From the IMG/VR virus record IMGVR_UViG_3300027747_000762, positions 1 to 28,424 of that record: a DNA stretch of 28,424 bases, one strand, 5' to 3'. Positions 21,837 through 28,424 of this stretch are shown here, in pieces. Position 1 is the stretch's first letter; each line of letters opens with the position of its first letter. Below the pieces are notes generated by a model. That model ran no database searches. It was not told the DNA's origin and worked only from the letters and a program-made list of their open reading frames with translations. Source of the stretch: a virus. Made by a program: the position numbers and the translations under genes.

Positions 21837-22210
21837 TCAAATCATTCAAAAGCTTTACAACTGAAGACGGTGGTGGATCAGGTGGTGGTGGATCAGGTGG
21901 ATCGGGTGGAACAGGTTCAGTTGCTGCAAATGTCACTGGAGACAGTCCTACTATGGCAATGCCACCGACATCTGGAGGTTTAATGCGACGCAAGTATAAG
22001 TCCTTTGATGTTGAACCAGAACTATTTAAGAAATTTCAGACGGGAAGAATGAAGTTTGAAAGATGGGCAAGGAATCTAGATCTTCAGAACGAGAAGCATA
22101 AGCAGATATATGACTATGCAACTCGATATAAGAAGCATGTAGTGGTATTAAAGGATTCTTCTACAGGGGCTTTAAGAGCTATCCGTAGAAAGTCGGTGGA
22201 TGGAATGTGA
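21833..22210 (+). CDS. Conserved phage protein with capsid-targeting-like leader and Gly/Ser linker (125 aa)
   Basis: Start set at ATG 21833 (MIKSFKSFTTEDGG), ATGA-coupled to the previous stop; the ATG at 21806 would add nine residues and lose the leader. A Gly/Ser-rich linker (residues 12-32) is followed by a domain with DVEPELFKKFQTGRMKFERW and a terminal VVLKDSSTGALRAIRRKS. These are features of a protein family found next to structural genes in T4-like phages, from memory. It is probably a processed virion protein and is the last gene of the late block. Confidence 0.7.
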   Translation: MIKSFKSFTTEDGGGSGGGGSGGSGGTGSVAANVTGDSPTMAMPPTSGGLMRRKYKSFDVEPELFKKFQTGRMKFERWARNLDLQNEKHKQIYDYATRYKKHVVVLKDSSTGALRAIRRKSVDGM

Positions 22211-22402
22211 TCGTAGCAGGCAGTAATAATAATAATTATTATTACTATTACTACTATTTAATCATTTTTAAAAAAGTTTTAGAGTATAGATAGATTATTG
22301 TTGCATACATTCTCGAATAAGAATGTACATTCCACTTAACTTTTGGTAGTCTATAGGAGTAGTACTCCTATTTCTATTAAAATTTACATCCTATAACTTC
22401 TT
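22211..22402 (+). other. Gene-free spacer with three hairpins
   Basis: There is no credible ORF in these 192 bases. Three inverted repeats are present: 22222-22246 (12-base arms of AAT/ATT repeat around one base, possibly ending the late block), 22306-22327 (TACATTCT with AGAATGTA, 6-base loop) and 22353-22371 (ATAGGAGTA with TACTCCTAT around one base, 31 bases before nrdB). The last could be an operator or attenuator. It is the main transcriptional boundary between virion genes and nucleotide metabolism. No convincing promoter pair was found. Confidence 0.6.
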
Positions 22403-23374
22403 ATGATTTTTGACGAACAGATATCTCGCAAGCCTGACCACTATCCGTGGACGCAGGAATATATAGAAGCCATGCAGAATGGTTTCTGGACTCATAGAGA
22501 GTTCAATTTCCAAAGTGATAATCAAGACTTTCGAGTCGCACTTTCCCCGCAAGAAAAAGAAATAATAATTAGGGCACTGTCTACTATTGGTCAATTAGAG
22601 ATTTCTGTAAAGAAGTTTTGGGCCAAGTTGGGTGAAAATCTTCCTCATCCTACAATCAATGATCTCGGCTATGTAATGGCCAATTCTGAAGTGATTCATG
22701 GAGATGCCTATGAGAGGCTATTAGAAGTCTTAGGAATAACAGATTCCTTTGATGATATACTTAAACTTCCTATTATTCAAGGTCGTGTCAACTACTTAAG
22801 AAAGTATTTGAGTCACTTTCATACTGATAATAAGAAGCAGTTCATCTATAGTATGATCCTATTTACTCTATTTGTAGAGAACATTGCACTATTCTCGCAA
22901 TTTTATACGATTGGCTACTTTGGTCGTTACCGAAATCTTTTAAAGGATACCAATAAGCAAGTGGAGTATACTTCGAGAGAAGAGAATCTTCATGCAATGA
23001 TTGGTATCAAGATCGTCAATGTAATTCGCGAAGAACATCCTGAACTCTTTGATGCTGAGTTAGAAGAGAAGATTCTGTCTGAAGCGAAAGAAGCAATCAA
23101 GTATGAGACAAAAATCATTGAATGGATCGTGAATGGATATGGTGAAGAAAGGCTGAACTCGGAGCTTCTCAAACACTTTATCATGAATCGTATGAACGAG
23201 TCTCTTGTTCAAATCGGATATAGGAAAATCTTTGAAGTAGATCAAGAGTTGATAAAGAAAACTATATGGTTTGAAGAACAAATTCTAGGTAATAATATGA
23301 CTGATTTCTTTCATAGCCGTCCTATCGAGTATTCTAAGAAATCACAGAGTTTCTCGGAATCAGATCTATTTTAA
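22403..23374 (+). CDS. nrdB: Ribonucleotide reductase class I, small (beta) subunit
   Basis: A 323-residue R2 protein that generates the radical for NrdA. Metal ligands by motif are E66 (QLEIS), E96 and H99 (NSEVIHGDAY), E159 (VENIALF), and E194 and H197 (EENLH). The radical tyrosine is Y103, four residues after H99, as in E. coli Y122. The first ligand is Glu where E. coli has Asp84. The C-terminus ESDLF would dock to NrdA. It precedes nrdA by 27 bases. Phage NrdAB supplies dNTPs from host ribonucleotides. Confidence 0.95.
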   Translation: MIFDEQISRKPDHYPWTQEYIEAMQNGFWTHREFNFQSDNQDFRVALSPQEKEIIIRALSTIGQLEISVKKFWAKLGENLPHPTINDLGYVMANSEVIHGDAYERLLEVLGITDSFDDILKLPIIQGRVNYLRKYLSHFHTDNKKQFIYSMILFTLFVENIALFSQFYTIGYFGRYRNLLKDTNKQVEYTSREENLHAMIGIKIVNVIREEHPELFDAELEEKILSEAKEAIKYETKIIEWIVNGYGEERLNSELLKHFIMNRMNESLVQIGYRKIFEVDQELIKKTIWFEEQILGNNMTDFFHSRPIEYSKKSQSFSESDLF

Positions 23375-23401
23375 TAATTAATATATAATACTACTATTCA
23401 G

Positions 23402-25063
23402 ATGTCATCGTCAAATACAGAAAAATACTATTGGTTAAACAATCACTCCAGGCTCTACCTAGAGCGTGGATACTTGGAAGAAGGTGTAACTCCAGAAAAA
23501 AGAATAAGCCAGATAGCTCTTAATGCAGAGACTATTTTAGGAATAGAAGGATTTGCGACTAAGTTTGAGGATTACATGTCAAAAGGCTTCTATTCTCTTT
23601 CTACTCCAGTCTGGACAAACTTTGGAAATAAGAGAGGTCTTCCAGTTTCATGCTTCAATTCTCACATCTCAGATAAGATGGAAGAGATACTCTATAAAGC
23701 AGCTGAGGTTGGAATCATGTCCAAGCACGGGGGTGGAACTTCTGGCTATTTTGGAGATCTACGTTCTCGCGGTACTAAAATCTCTGTTGGTGGGGAGTCT
23801 TCTGGTCCAGTTCATTTCATGGAACTCTTTGATACGATTGCTGATGTAATTTCGCAAGGATCTGCACGTAGAGGATCATTTGCAGCTTATTTACCGATAG
23901 AGCATCCAGACATACAAGAATTCTTGCAGATCAGAAGCGATGGTCATCCTATTCAAAACATGAGTATTGGTGTTACAGTTACTGACGCTTGGATGAAGTC
24001 CATGACTGAAGGTAATAAAGAGAAGCGTGGTATCTGGAGTAAAGTCATTCAGAAACGTTTTGAGACTGGTTATCCTTACATCTTCTTTACAGACAATGTC
24101 AATAAAGTAGCTCCAAAGGTCTATAAAGAAAAAGGAAGAAAGATCAATGCGAGTAACCTCTGTTCAGAGATCATGCTTAGTTCAAATGAAAATGAAAGTT
24201 TCGTGTGTGTTCTTTCGTCATTAAATCTATTGCATTGGGAAGAAATGCAGAAGACTGATGCAGTTCAGACTATGATTTACTTCTTAGATGCAGTGAACGA
24301 GGAGTTTGTACATAAGACCATAGGAATGAAGTTCATGGAACACCCACATAACTTTGCAAAGAATCAAAGGGCACTTGGTCTAGGAGTACTCGGTTGGCAC
24401 TCGCTGCTTCAATCAAAATCGATTGCATTTGAATCTTTAGAAGCCAAATTGCTAAACACTTCTATCTGGCAAACAATTAGATTTAGAGCCGATGAAGCTA
24501 CAGAATGGTTGGCATCTAAATTTGGTGAACCAGAAATGCTAAAAGGAACTGGAAGACGTAATGTAACTACACTAGCAGTTGCTCCTACAACGTCTTCTAG
24601 CTTTATTCTAGGTCAGGTATCACCAAGTATTGAGCCATTAAATTCAAATTACTTCGTAAAGAAATTGGCAAAAGGTTCATTCACATATAAGAATCCATAT
24701 TTAAAAGATGTTTTAAGGAAATATGATAAGAACGACGAAGAGACTTGGAAGTCCATTCTCGTTCATGGTGGATCGGTTCAGCACCTAAAGTTTTTAAATG
24801 ATTCGGAAAGGGATATATTTAAGACTTTTGGAGAACTTTCCCAGAAAGAAATATTGATTCAGGCTGCAACACGCCAGAAATACATCGATCAGGGTCAGTC
24901 AATCAATATCATGGTTCATCCAAAGACACCTCCGAAAGAAGTCAATCAACTCATGATCTTTGCTTGGGAGCAAGGAATCAAAACATTATACTACCAGCGC
25001 GGAACACATCCAGCACAAGAGCTTAGCCGCAACTTGCTGAATTGTGCTTCGTGTGAAGGATGA
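23402..25063 (+). CDS. nrdA: Ribonucleotide reductase class I, large (alpha) subunit
   Basis: A 553-residue catalytic subunit. Active-site residues are C84 (PVSCFNS) and C269 (FVCVLSSLN) as the redox pair, and N252, C254 and E256 in NLCSEIM. The radical-transfer pair Y530/Y531 lies in LYYQR, and the C-terminal CASC provides the thioredoxin/glutaredoxin-reduced cysteines. It is shorter than E. coli NrdA (761) and begins without the N-terminal ATP-cone, so it should lack dATP feedback inhibition. The glycyl-radical and B12 variants are excluded by these motifs. Confidence 0.95.
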   Translation: MSSSNTEKYYWLNNHSRLYLERGYLEEGVTPEKRISQIALNAETILGIEGFATKFEDYMSKGFYSLSTPVWTNFGNKRGLPVSCFNSHISDKMEEILYKAAEVGIMSKHGGGTSGYFGDLRSRGTKISVGGESSGPVHFMELFDTIADVISQGSARRGSFAAYLPIEHPDIQEFLQIRSDGHPIQNMSIGVTVTDAWMKSMTEGNKEKRGIWSKVIQKRFETGYPYIFFTDNVNKVAPKVYKEKGRKINASNLCSEIMLSSNENESFVCVLSSLNLLHWEEMQKTDAVQTMIYFLDAVNEEFVHKTIGMKFMEHPHNFAKNQRALGLGVLGWHSLLQSKSIAFESLEAKLLNTSIWQTIRFRADEATEWLASKFGEPEMLKGTGRRNVTTLAVAPTTSSSFILGQVSPSIEPLNSNYFVKKLAKGSFTYKNPYLKDVLRKYDKNDEETWKSILVHGGSVQHLKFLNDSERDIFKTFGELSQKEILIQAATRQKYIDQGQSINIMVHPKTPPKEVNQLMIFAWEQGIKTLYYQRGTHPAQELSRNLLNCASCEG

Positions 25064-25066
25064 TCT

Positions 25067-25267
25067 ATGAAATTACATAAAGAATGCTCATGTTGCGCCG
25101 CCACTTATGTGGTAGCATTTACAGTCAGAGAAAATCCAATAGAATGGCCAGAGGAAAGTGAGAATGCTGATACGGATATGGACTTTAACCAATATCCAGA
25201 ATTCTGTCCATTCTGTGGAAAGCATGAGGCAGATTCTGAAGACGATTTTCTTGATGAAGAAGAGTAA
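25067..25267 (+). CDS. Small acidic zinc-ribbon-like protein (66 aa)
   Basis: Four cysteine ligands are plausible: CSCC near the start (C7-C10) and CPFCG near residue 48, the CxxC...CxxC pattern of a zinc ribbon. The C-terminal tail is acidic (DSEDDFLDEEE). It starts 3 bases after nrdA, so it is part of that operon. The role is unknown; small zinc ribbons of this kind are common in T4-like phages. Confidence 0.65.
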   Translation: MKLHKECSCCAATYVVAFTVRENPIEWPEESENADTDMDFNQYPEFCPFCGKHEADSEDDFLDEEE

Positions 25268-25276
25268 AATAATTAG

Positions 25277-25304
25277 CTAATAAATACCACTATAATGTGG
25301 TATT
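25277..25304 (+). promoter_or_regulatory. CTAATAAATAC box plus hairpin with start codon in the loop
   Basis: The 11-mer CTAATAAATAC (25277-25287) is identical to that at 20864. An 8-bp stem, AATACCAC (25283-25290) with GTGGTATT (25297-25304), has the loop TATAAT. The ATG at 25295 has its first two bases in the loop and its G at the start of the 3' arm. Confidence 0.55.
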
Positions 25305-25705
25305 ATAAAGATCAACCTTACGAACCTATTAACTTAGATCCAAAAAAAGATATTGGATTTGTATACTTAATAAAAAATAAGGTTAGCGGAAAGCTTTATG
25401 TTGGTAAAAAACTGTTTTTCTTTAAAGGCTTTAAAAAAATAAAAGGAAAAAGGAAGCGAACTTACATAGAGTCAGACTGGAAAGAATACTATGGATCAAA
25501 CAGGCTGTTACAGGAAGACGTACAGGTATCAGGACCAGAAAACTTTGAAAGAACTATATTGCATCTATGCTCCTCAAAAGGTCACTGTAACTATCTAGAG
25601 CTGTATGAACAGATTACACGAAATGCTATTATAGATCCTGGGTATTATAATGACTTAATATGGGTTAGGATCAATAGAAGTCATTTAAAGAATATTAAAT
25701 TTTAG
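25295..25705 (+). CDS. GIY-YIG-type nuclease-like protein
   Basis: A 136-residue protein with the GIY-YIG core GFVYLIKNKVSGKLYVGKK (residues 21-39; here FVY and YVG), then ESDWKEYYGSN. From memory this matches a phage family annotated as GIY-YIG or Seg-like, with the later HLCSSKGHCNYLELYEQ. The catalytic Tyr positions and Lys are kept, and a Glu (E71 or later) could be the metal ligand. It could be a homing-type endonuclease or a domesticated nuclease. There is no sign that it interrupts another gene. Confidence 0.65.
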   Translation: MWYYKDQPYEPINLDPKKDIGFVYLIKNKVSGKLYVGKKLFFFKGFKKIKGKRKRTYIESDWKEYYGSNRLLQEDVQVSGPENFERTILHLCSSKGHCNYLELYEQITRNAIIDPGYYNDLIWVRINRSHLKNIKF

Positions 25706-25707
25706 TA

Positions 25708-25736
25708 TTTACATATCTTATAGTTCAATCTACTAT
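25708..25736 (+). promoter_or_regulatory. Sigma-70-like promoter candidate upstream of RNase H
   Basis: TTTACA (25708-25713), 17-base spacer, TACTAT (25731-25736). Layout matches the candidate at 10709-10737. The predicted start falls at about 25743, the ATG itself, which would make a nearly leaderless message; that counts either for leaderless initiation or against this assignment. Confidence 0.4.
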
Positions 25737-25742
25737 TTACAA

Positions 25743-26594
25743 ATGATCATCTTAGATCGGACTGGAATAGCTATAGCGAGTGCTTTCAGTCAAAACTTTG
25801 AAATGAAAGAAGGCATTATACGTCATTTGATATTAAATTCTCTTCGCATGTATAACGTAAAGTACCGTGAAGAATATGGCCAAATGGTTATAGCGTGTGA
25901 TGGTGGGTCAAACTGGAGAAAGAAAGTGTATCCTCACTATAAGGCTCATCGCAAAAAGAATAGAGACGATTCTGGATTAGACTGGAAAGAATTTTTTAAA
26001 ATATTAGATCTTATTAAGGAAGAAATAAAAGAAAATCTTCCTTATAAAGTCATTCACCTCGATGAAGTTGAAGCCGATGATGTTATAGCAACTCTCGTAG
26101 ATTCCACACAGCAGTTTGGAAGTGATGAGCCAGTAATGATTATATCTTCTGATAAAGACTTTATTCAGCTTCAACGATATAATAATGTTAAGCAATTTTC
26201 TCCAATGTCTAAGACTTTTATAAAAGAAAGTGATCCTATTAGAGCACTTAGAGAAAAAATACTTAGAGGTGATTCTGGAGATGGAGTACCGAATGTGTTA
26301 AGTTATGACTCTACTTTTGTGGATAACGTTCGTCAAAAGACGCTTTCTTCAAAGAAAGTTGATGAATGGATTAAAGATTGGGACAATCTGTCAAAGGTGA
26401 TGGAAAGTGATGTATATCTTAACTTTCAGCGCAATAAAACTCTAATAGATTTATCAGAACTACCTCAAGACAAGAAAGCTGCTATTATAAATACATTTGA
26501 ATCCGTTAAACCGAATTCAAACATACTCTCTTATCTTATATCAAAACGATGCTCTCAGCTAATTGAATGCGCCGAAGAATTTAATACTATATGA
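25743..26594 (+). CDS. T4-type RNase H (5'-3' exonuclease, FEN family)
   Basis: A 283-residue FEN/5'-nuclease-family protein that removes RNA primers and flap DNA from lagging-strand fragments. Metal-binding acidic residues are D5 (ILDRTG), D53 (ACDGG), E108, E110, D112 and D113 (EVEADDV), D137 and D139 (SSDKDF), and D177 and D180 (GDSGDGVPN). The basic VYPHYKAHRKKN follows the second motif, as in T4 RNase H. Length is near the T4 protein (305). It is ATGA-coupled to the next gene. Confidence 0.9.
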   Translation: MIILDRTGIAIASAFSQNFEMKEGIIRHLILNSLRMYNVKYREEYGQMVIACDGGSNWRKKVYPHYKAHRKKNRDDSGLDWKEFFKILDLIKEEIKENLPYKVIHLDEVEADDVIATLVDSTQQFGSDEPVMIISSDKDFIQLQRYNNVKQFSPMSKTFIKESDPIRALREKILRGDSGDGVPNVLSYDSTFVDNVRQKTLSSKKVDEWIKDWDNLSKVMESDVYLNFQRNKTLIDLSELPQDKKAAIINTFESVKPNSNILSYLISKRCSQLIECAEEFNTI

Positions 26595-27043
26595 TGCACT
26601 TAACATTACATGAAATCCTTGAAAAGGTTGCTGCGGCGCCTTCTAAGGCAGAAAAGATTGATTTATTAAAACAGCACAATTGTCTAGCACTTAGAGACGT
26701 ACTCAAGGCGTCATTTGATGATTCAATAGTGTTTCTTTTACCAAAGGGTATTCCTAAGTATGAGTCTGCGTTATCAGAAGAAGGCATGCCACCATCTGAC
26801 TTAAAGCGTAGGACCGTAGAATTTACTTACTTTATAAAAGGTGGAATGGGCGAAAAACTTGCTCCTGAAAAGAGGGAAAGAATGTTTATGGGCATCGTAG
26901 AAGGCGTGGATCCAAAAGACGCAGAACTACTATTCGCAATGAAAGACAAGAAGTTAAATAGGAGATACAAAGGTATCACAAAAGCTTTAGTTCAGCAGGT
27001 TTGGCCAAATTTGATCAAGGATGCTGAAATAATAAAAATCTAA
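26591..27043 (+). CDS. Conserved T4-like phage protein (150 aa), unknown function
   Basis: From memory this matches a well-conserved family in marine T4-like phages (possibly listed as DUF6433): HEILEKVAAAPSKAEKIDLL, LRDVLKASFDDSIVFLLPKG, KRERMFMGIVEGVDPKDAEL, and a C-terminal GITKALVQQVWPNLI. It is helical and soluble. It is always near replication genes in the genomes I recall, and here it is coupled to RNase H by ATGA. Its biochemical role is unknown to me. Confidence 0.7.
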   Translation: MMHLTLHEILEKVAAAPSKAEKIDLLKQHNCLALRDVLKASFDDSIVFLLPKGIPKYESALSEEGMPPSDLKRRTVEFTYFIKGGMGEKLAPEKRERMFMGIVEGVDPKDAELLFAMKDKKLNRRYKGITKALVQQVWPNLIKDAEIIKI

Positions 27044-27054
27044 CTTGATAAGCA

Positions 27055-27297
27055 ATGTTTGCTTACTATATTATGCTCTCGTCAGTTAACGTTAGCAGAT
27101 ATAACAGTCAAATGATAGAATCACAACTAGAACGGTTAAAACAAGATTCAGTTGAACTCGATTACTACATACAGCGTCTTCAAAAGGAAGGCGATACAAA
27201 AAAAGTAGTTTCAATCCAAAAGAAGCGTCAATACTTATTGGATTACATAGAAACCCTTCAAGGCGGCCAGCGAGAAGAAATACTAATTGCAATTTAA
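27055..27297 (+). CDS. Small coiled-coil protein
   Basis: The frame opens at 27055, but the best start may be the ATG at 27112 (MIESQLERLKQDSVELDYYI), which leaves a clean coiled coil. The upstream 19 codons (MFAYYIMLSSVNVSRYNSQ) do not fit it. The helix continues through KVVSIQKKRQYLLDYIETLQ. No domain is recognised. It ends before a strong hairpin at 27310. Confidence 0.5.
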   Translation: MFAYYIMLSSVNVSRYNSQMIESQLERLKQDSVELDYYIQRLQKEGDTKKVVSIQKKRQYLLDYIETLQGGQREEILIAI

Positions 27298-27309
27298 TTA
27301 ATATTATTT

Positions 27310-27342
27310 ACAAGTTATACCGAATAGTATAACTTGTCTTTT
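27310..27342 (+). terminator. Hairpin followed by TTTT (terminator or start-region regulator)
   Basis: A perfect 11-bp stem, ACAAGTTATAC (27310-27320) with GTATAACTTGT (27327-27337), 6-base loop CGAATA, then CTTTT. It has the shape of a rho-independent terminator, but the next gene starts at 27345, so it could also control that gene's translation. A weak promoter (TTTACA 27307-27312, TATAAC 27328-27333, 15-base spacer) overlaps it. Confidence 0.6.
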
Positions 27343-27344
27343 AA

Positions 27345-27905
27345 ATGAATATCTTTGTATTAGATTATGATCCCGTAAACGCCGCTAGAATGCAATGTAA
27401 TGCTCATGTAGTAAAGATGATACTTGAGTCAGCGCAAATGCTTTCTACTGCTCACCGTATTCTTGACGGAAAGATGACTGTCTCCGTTAATGATAAAAAT
27501 AGAAAAGTAAAGATTTGGACAATTACTGACGACCATGAACTAGATAATATTTTATATAAATCAGTTCATGTGAATCATCCATGTACAAAATGGACAATGG
27601 CGAGTATTGCAAATTACCAATGGCATTATAAGCATTTTACAGCATTATGTGAAGAGTATAAATTTCGTTATGGAAAAATACATAAAACCGATAAGATGCT
27701 TAGAAATGTTCTTAGCAAAATTCCAATTAATATTTCAAGTTGCCCTCAAACGCAATTTCCTCTCGCAATGAAATCTAATCCTGAATGCATGAATCCAGAT
27801 GATCCTGTTACTTCTTATAGATTATTTTATCAGACAAAACAACAGCGCTTTAAAATGAATTGGACTCATAGAAAAATGCCGGATTGGTTCATACGAACTG
27901 TATAA
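27345..27905 (+). CDS. Conserved phage protein (186 aa), unknown function
   Basis: The motifs MNIFVLDYDPVNAARMQCNA, HVVKMILESAQMLSTAHRIL and HPCTKWTMASIANYQWHYKH match, from memory, a family conserved in many large tailed phages. The patterned Asp, His, Cys and Trp residues (YDP, HVVKM, HPCTKW) look like an enzyme active site, but no reaction is known to me. It is full length by the family pattern. It starts right after a strong hairpin. Confidence 0.7.
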   Translation: MNIFVLDYDPVNAARMQCNAHVVKMILESAQMLSTAHRILDGKMTVSVNDKNRKVKIWTITDDHELDNILYKSVHVNHPCTKWTMASIANYQWHYKHFTALCEEYKFRYGKIHKTDKMLRNVLSKIPINISSCPQTQFPLAMKSNPECMNPDDPVTSYRLFYQTKQQRFKMNWTHRKMPDWFIRTV

Positions 27906-27913
27906 ATTATTTT

Positions 27914-28174
27914 ATGCCTACATACGATTATACCTGTGAAGCCTGCGGTCATACATTTGATATGAATGTACAAGTAATGGAAAGAGATATTTTTGCTCAA
28001 TCTACTCCATGTCCGGAATGTAAAAAGAAAAAATTAATTAGGGGAGTGTCTGCTGCAGCTTTTCATTATGACCATGGAGTGTCTATACATAAGAGAGCTG
28101 GAGATGGCTGGAAAGAAGTTCAAGATAGAATTAAGGCTGGATCCGCTAAAAAGAATACTATTACGACTAAATAA
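27914..28174 (+). CDS. FmdB-like zinc-ribbon protein
   Basis: An 86-residue protein, start placed at ATG 27914 (MPTYDYTCEACGHTF) because that is the standard FmdB N-terminus; an in-frame ATG at 27884 lies inside the previous gene. Zinc ligands are CEAC (residues 8-11) and CPEC (near 36-39). The C-terminal part is basic and Lys-rich. FmdB-like ribbons are common in phages and bacteria as small regulatory or structural proteins, with no specific role established here. Confidence 0.8.
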   Translation: MPTYDYTCEACGHTFDMNVQVMERDIFAQSTPCPECKKKKLIRGVSAAAFHYDHGVSIHKRAGDGWKEVQDRIKAGSAKKNTITTK

Positions 28175-28186
28175 TAAATAATACTA

Positions 28187-28424
28187 ATGGCTAAAAAACC
28201 TAAAGGTCAACAGAAGATAAAAATTCAACCGTCTGGACTTGGACTTGAGAATTTAAAAGAAATAAGCCCTCTTACACTTATACAGAAAAAGGTATTTCAA
28301 GCTTTTAAAAAGAATAATAATCTTTGTTTATCTGGAAGCGCAGGTACTGGAAAGACTTTCATAGCCATGTATCTAGCATTAGAAGAGATACTCTCAGGCG
28401 AATCAAAGGCTGAAAAGGTGATAG
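28187..28424 (+). CDS. phoH: PhoH-like ATPase, N-terminal part (runs off the window)
   Basis: Starts at ATG 28187 and is open to the window end (79 residues). A basic N-terminus (MAKKPKGQQKIKIQ) is followed by LTLIQKKVFQAFKKNNNLCL and Walker A SGSAGTGKTFIAMYLAL, the PhoH/helicase-superfamily P-loop preceded by a Q-like motif. PhoH-like ATPases are frequent in marine phages; the activity (RNA helicase or nuclease-associated) is not settled. It starts after an AAT-rich junction. Confidence 0.85.
   Translation, partial: MAKKPKGQQKIKIQPSGLGLENLKEISPLTLIQKKVFQAFKKNNNLCLSGSAGTGKTFIAMYLALEEILSGESKAEKVI

Noticed and set aside
25295-25705. Homing endonuclease inside an intron of nrdA or RNase H
   Set aside because: Both neighbouring genes are complete and contiguous, so no intron or split gene is present.
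25734-25741. Second TATTTACA next to the RNase H start as a promoter
   Set aside because: Its -10 region would fall inside the gene, downstream of the start codon.
1-28424. CRISPR arrays, tRNA genes, integrase or insertion sequences
   Set aside because: No spaced direct repeats, cloverleaf with CCA-type end, recombinase motifs or terminal inverted repeats were seen. The short tandem AAT and TTAA tracts are simple-sequence repeats only.

Overview
The window is a continuous, plus-strand-only stretch of a T4-like (tailed, contractile-type) bacteriophage genome, AT-rich and tightly packed. The evidence is the gene set: UvsX recombinase, gp41-type DnaB helicase, T4-type RNase H, class I ribonucleotide reductase (NrdB, NrdA), dCMP deaminase, a thymidylate-synthase-superfamily protein, PhoH, a GIY-YIG protein and a block of virion-type proteins whose N-termini resemble the T4 capsid-targeting peptide. 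The host cannot be read from the sequence. Most starts lack a clear Shine-Dalgarno, and the small conserved genes recall those of marine T4-like phages from AT-rich hosts.

Layout. (1) 1-5765: eight genes chained by short overlaps, mostly ATGA. They are a TS-superfamily tail, dCMP deaminase, a uracil-DNA-glycosylase-like protein, a GT-B-like glycosyltransferase, an FAD-dependent oxidoreductase, an SDR epimerase/dehydratase, a xylose-isomerase-like TIM barrel and a DNA (cytosine-5)-methyltransferase. This is the best candidate for an undescribed system, probably a DNA base hypermodification pathway or its sugar supply. (2) 5766-8747: UvsX, a small unknown and gp41 helicase, behind a sigma-70-like promoter. 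(3) 8748-12120: accessory region of unknown small genes, two short or decayed genes near 9700-9940, a probable DNA-binding protein, a membrane peptide, a good terminator at 11320-11356 and an HEXXH protein. (4) 12136-14448: an unknown protein and two GT-A-like glycosyltransferases. (5) 14454-22210: a late/virion block behind a TATAAATA box. Its proteins are His/Ala-rich and modular, share leader peptides, and include a nucleotidyltransferase-fold protein. (6) 22211-22402: a gene-free spacer with three hairpins. (7) 22403-28424: NrdB, NrdA, a zinc-ribbon protein, a GIY-YIG protein, RNase H, conserved unknowns, an FmdB-like zinc ribbon and the start of PhoH.

How the genes fit together. NrdAB, dCMP deaminase and the TS-family protein supply deoxynucleotides. 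UvsX, gp41 and RNase H serve T4-style recombination and replication. The methyltransferase operon probably marks cytosines, with sugar-metabolism enzymes and a glycosyltransferase possibly decorating them. The late block probably makes internal head and accessory virion proteins. Three non-coding patterns recur: (AAT/ACT) trinucleotide tracts at gene junctions, TTAA/CTAA stop-rich linkers, and two matching hairpins that place a start codon in the loop directly after an identical CTAATAAATAC box.
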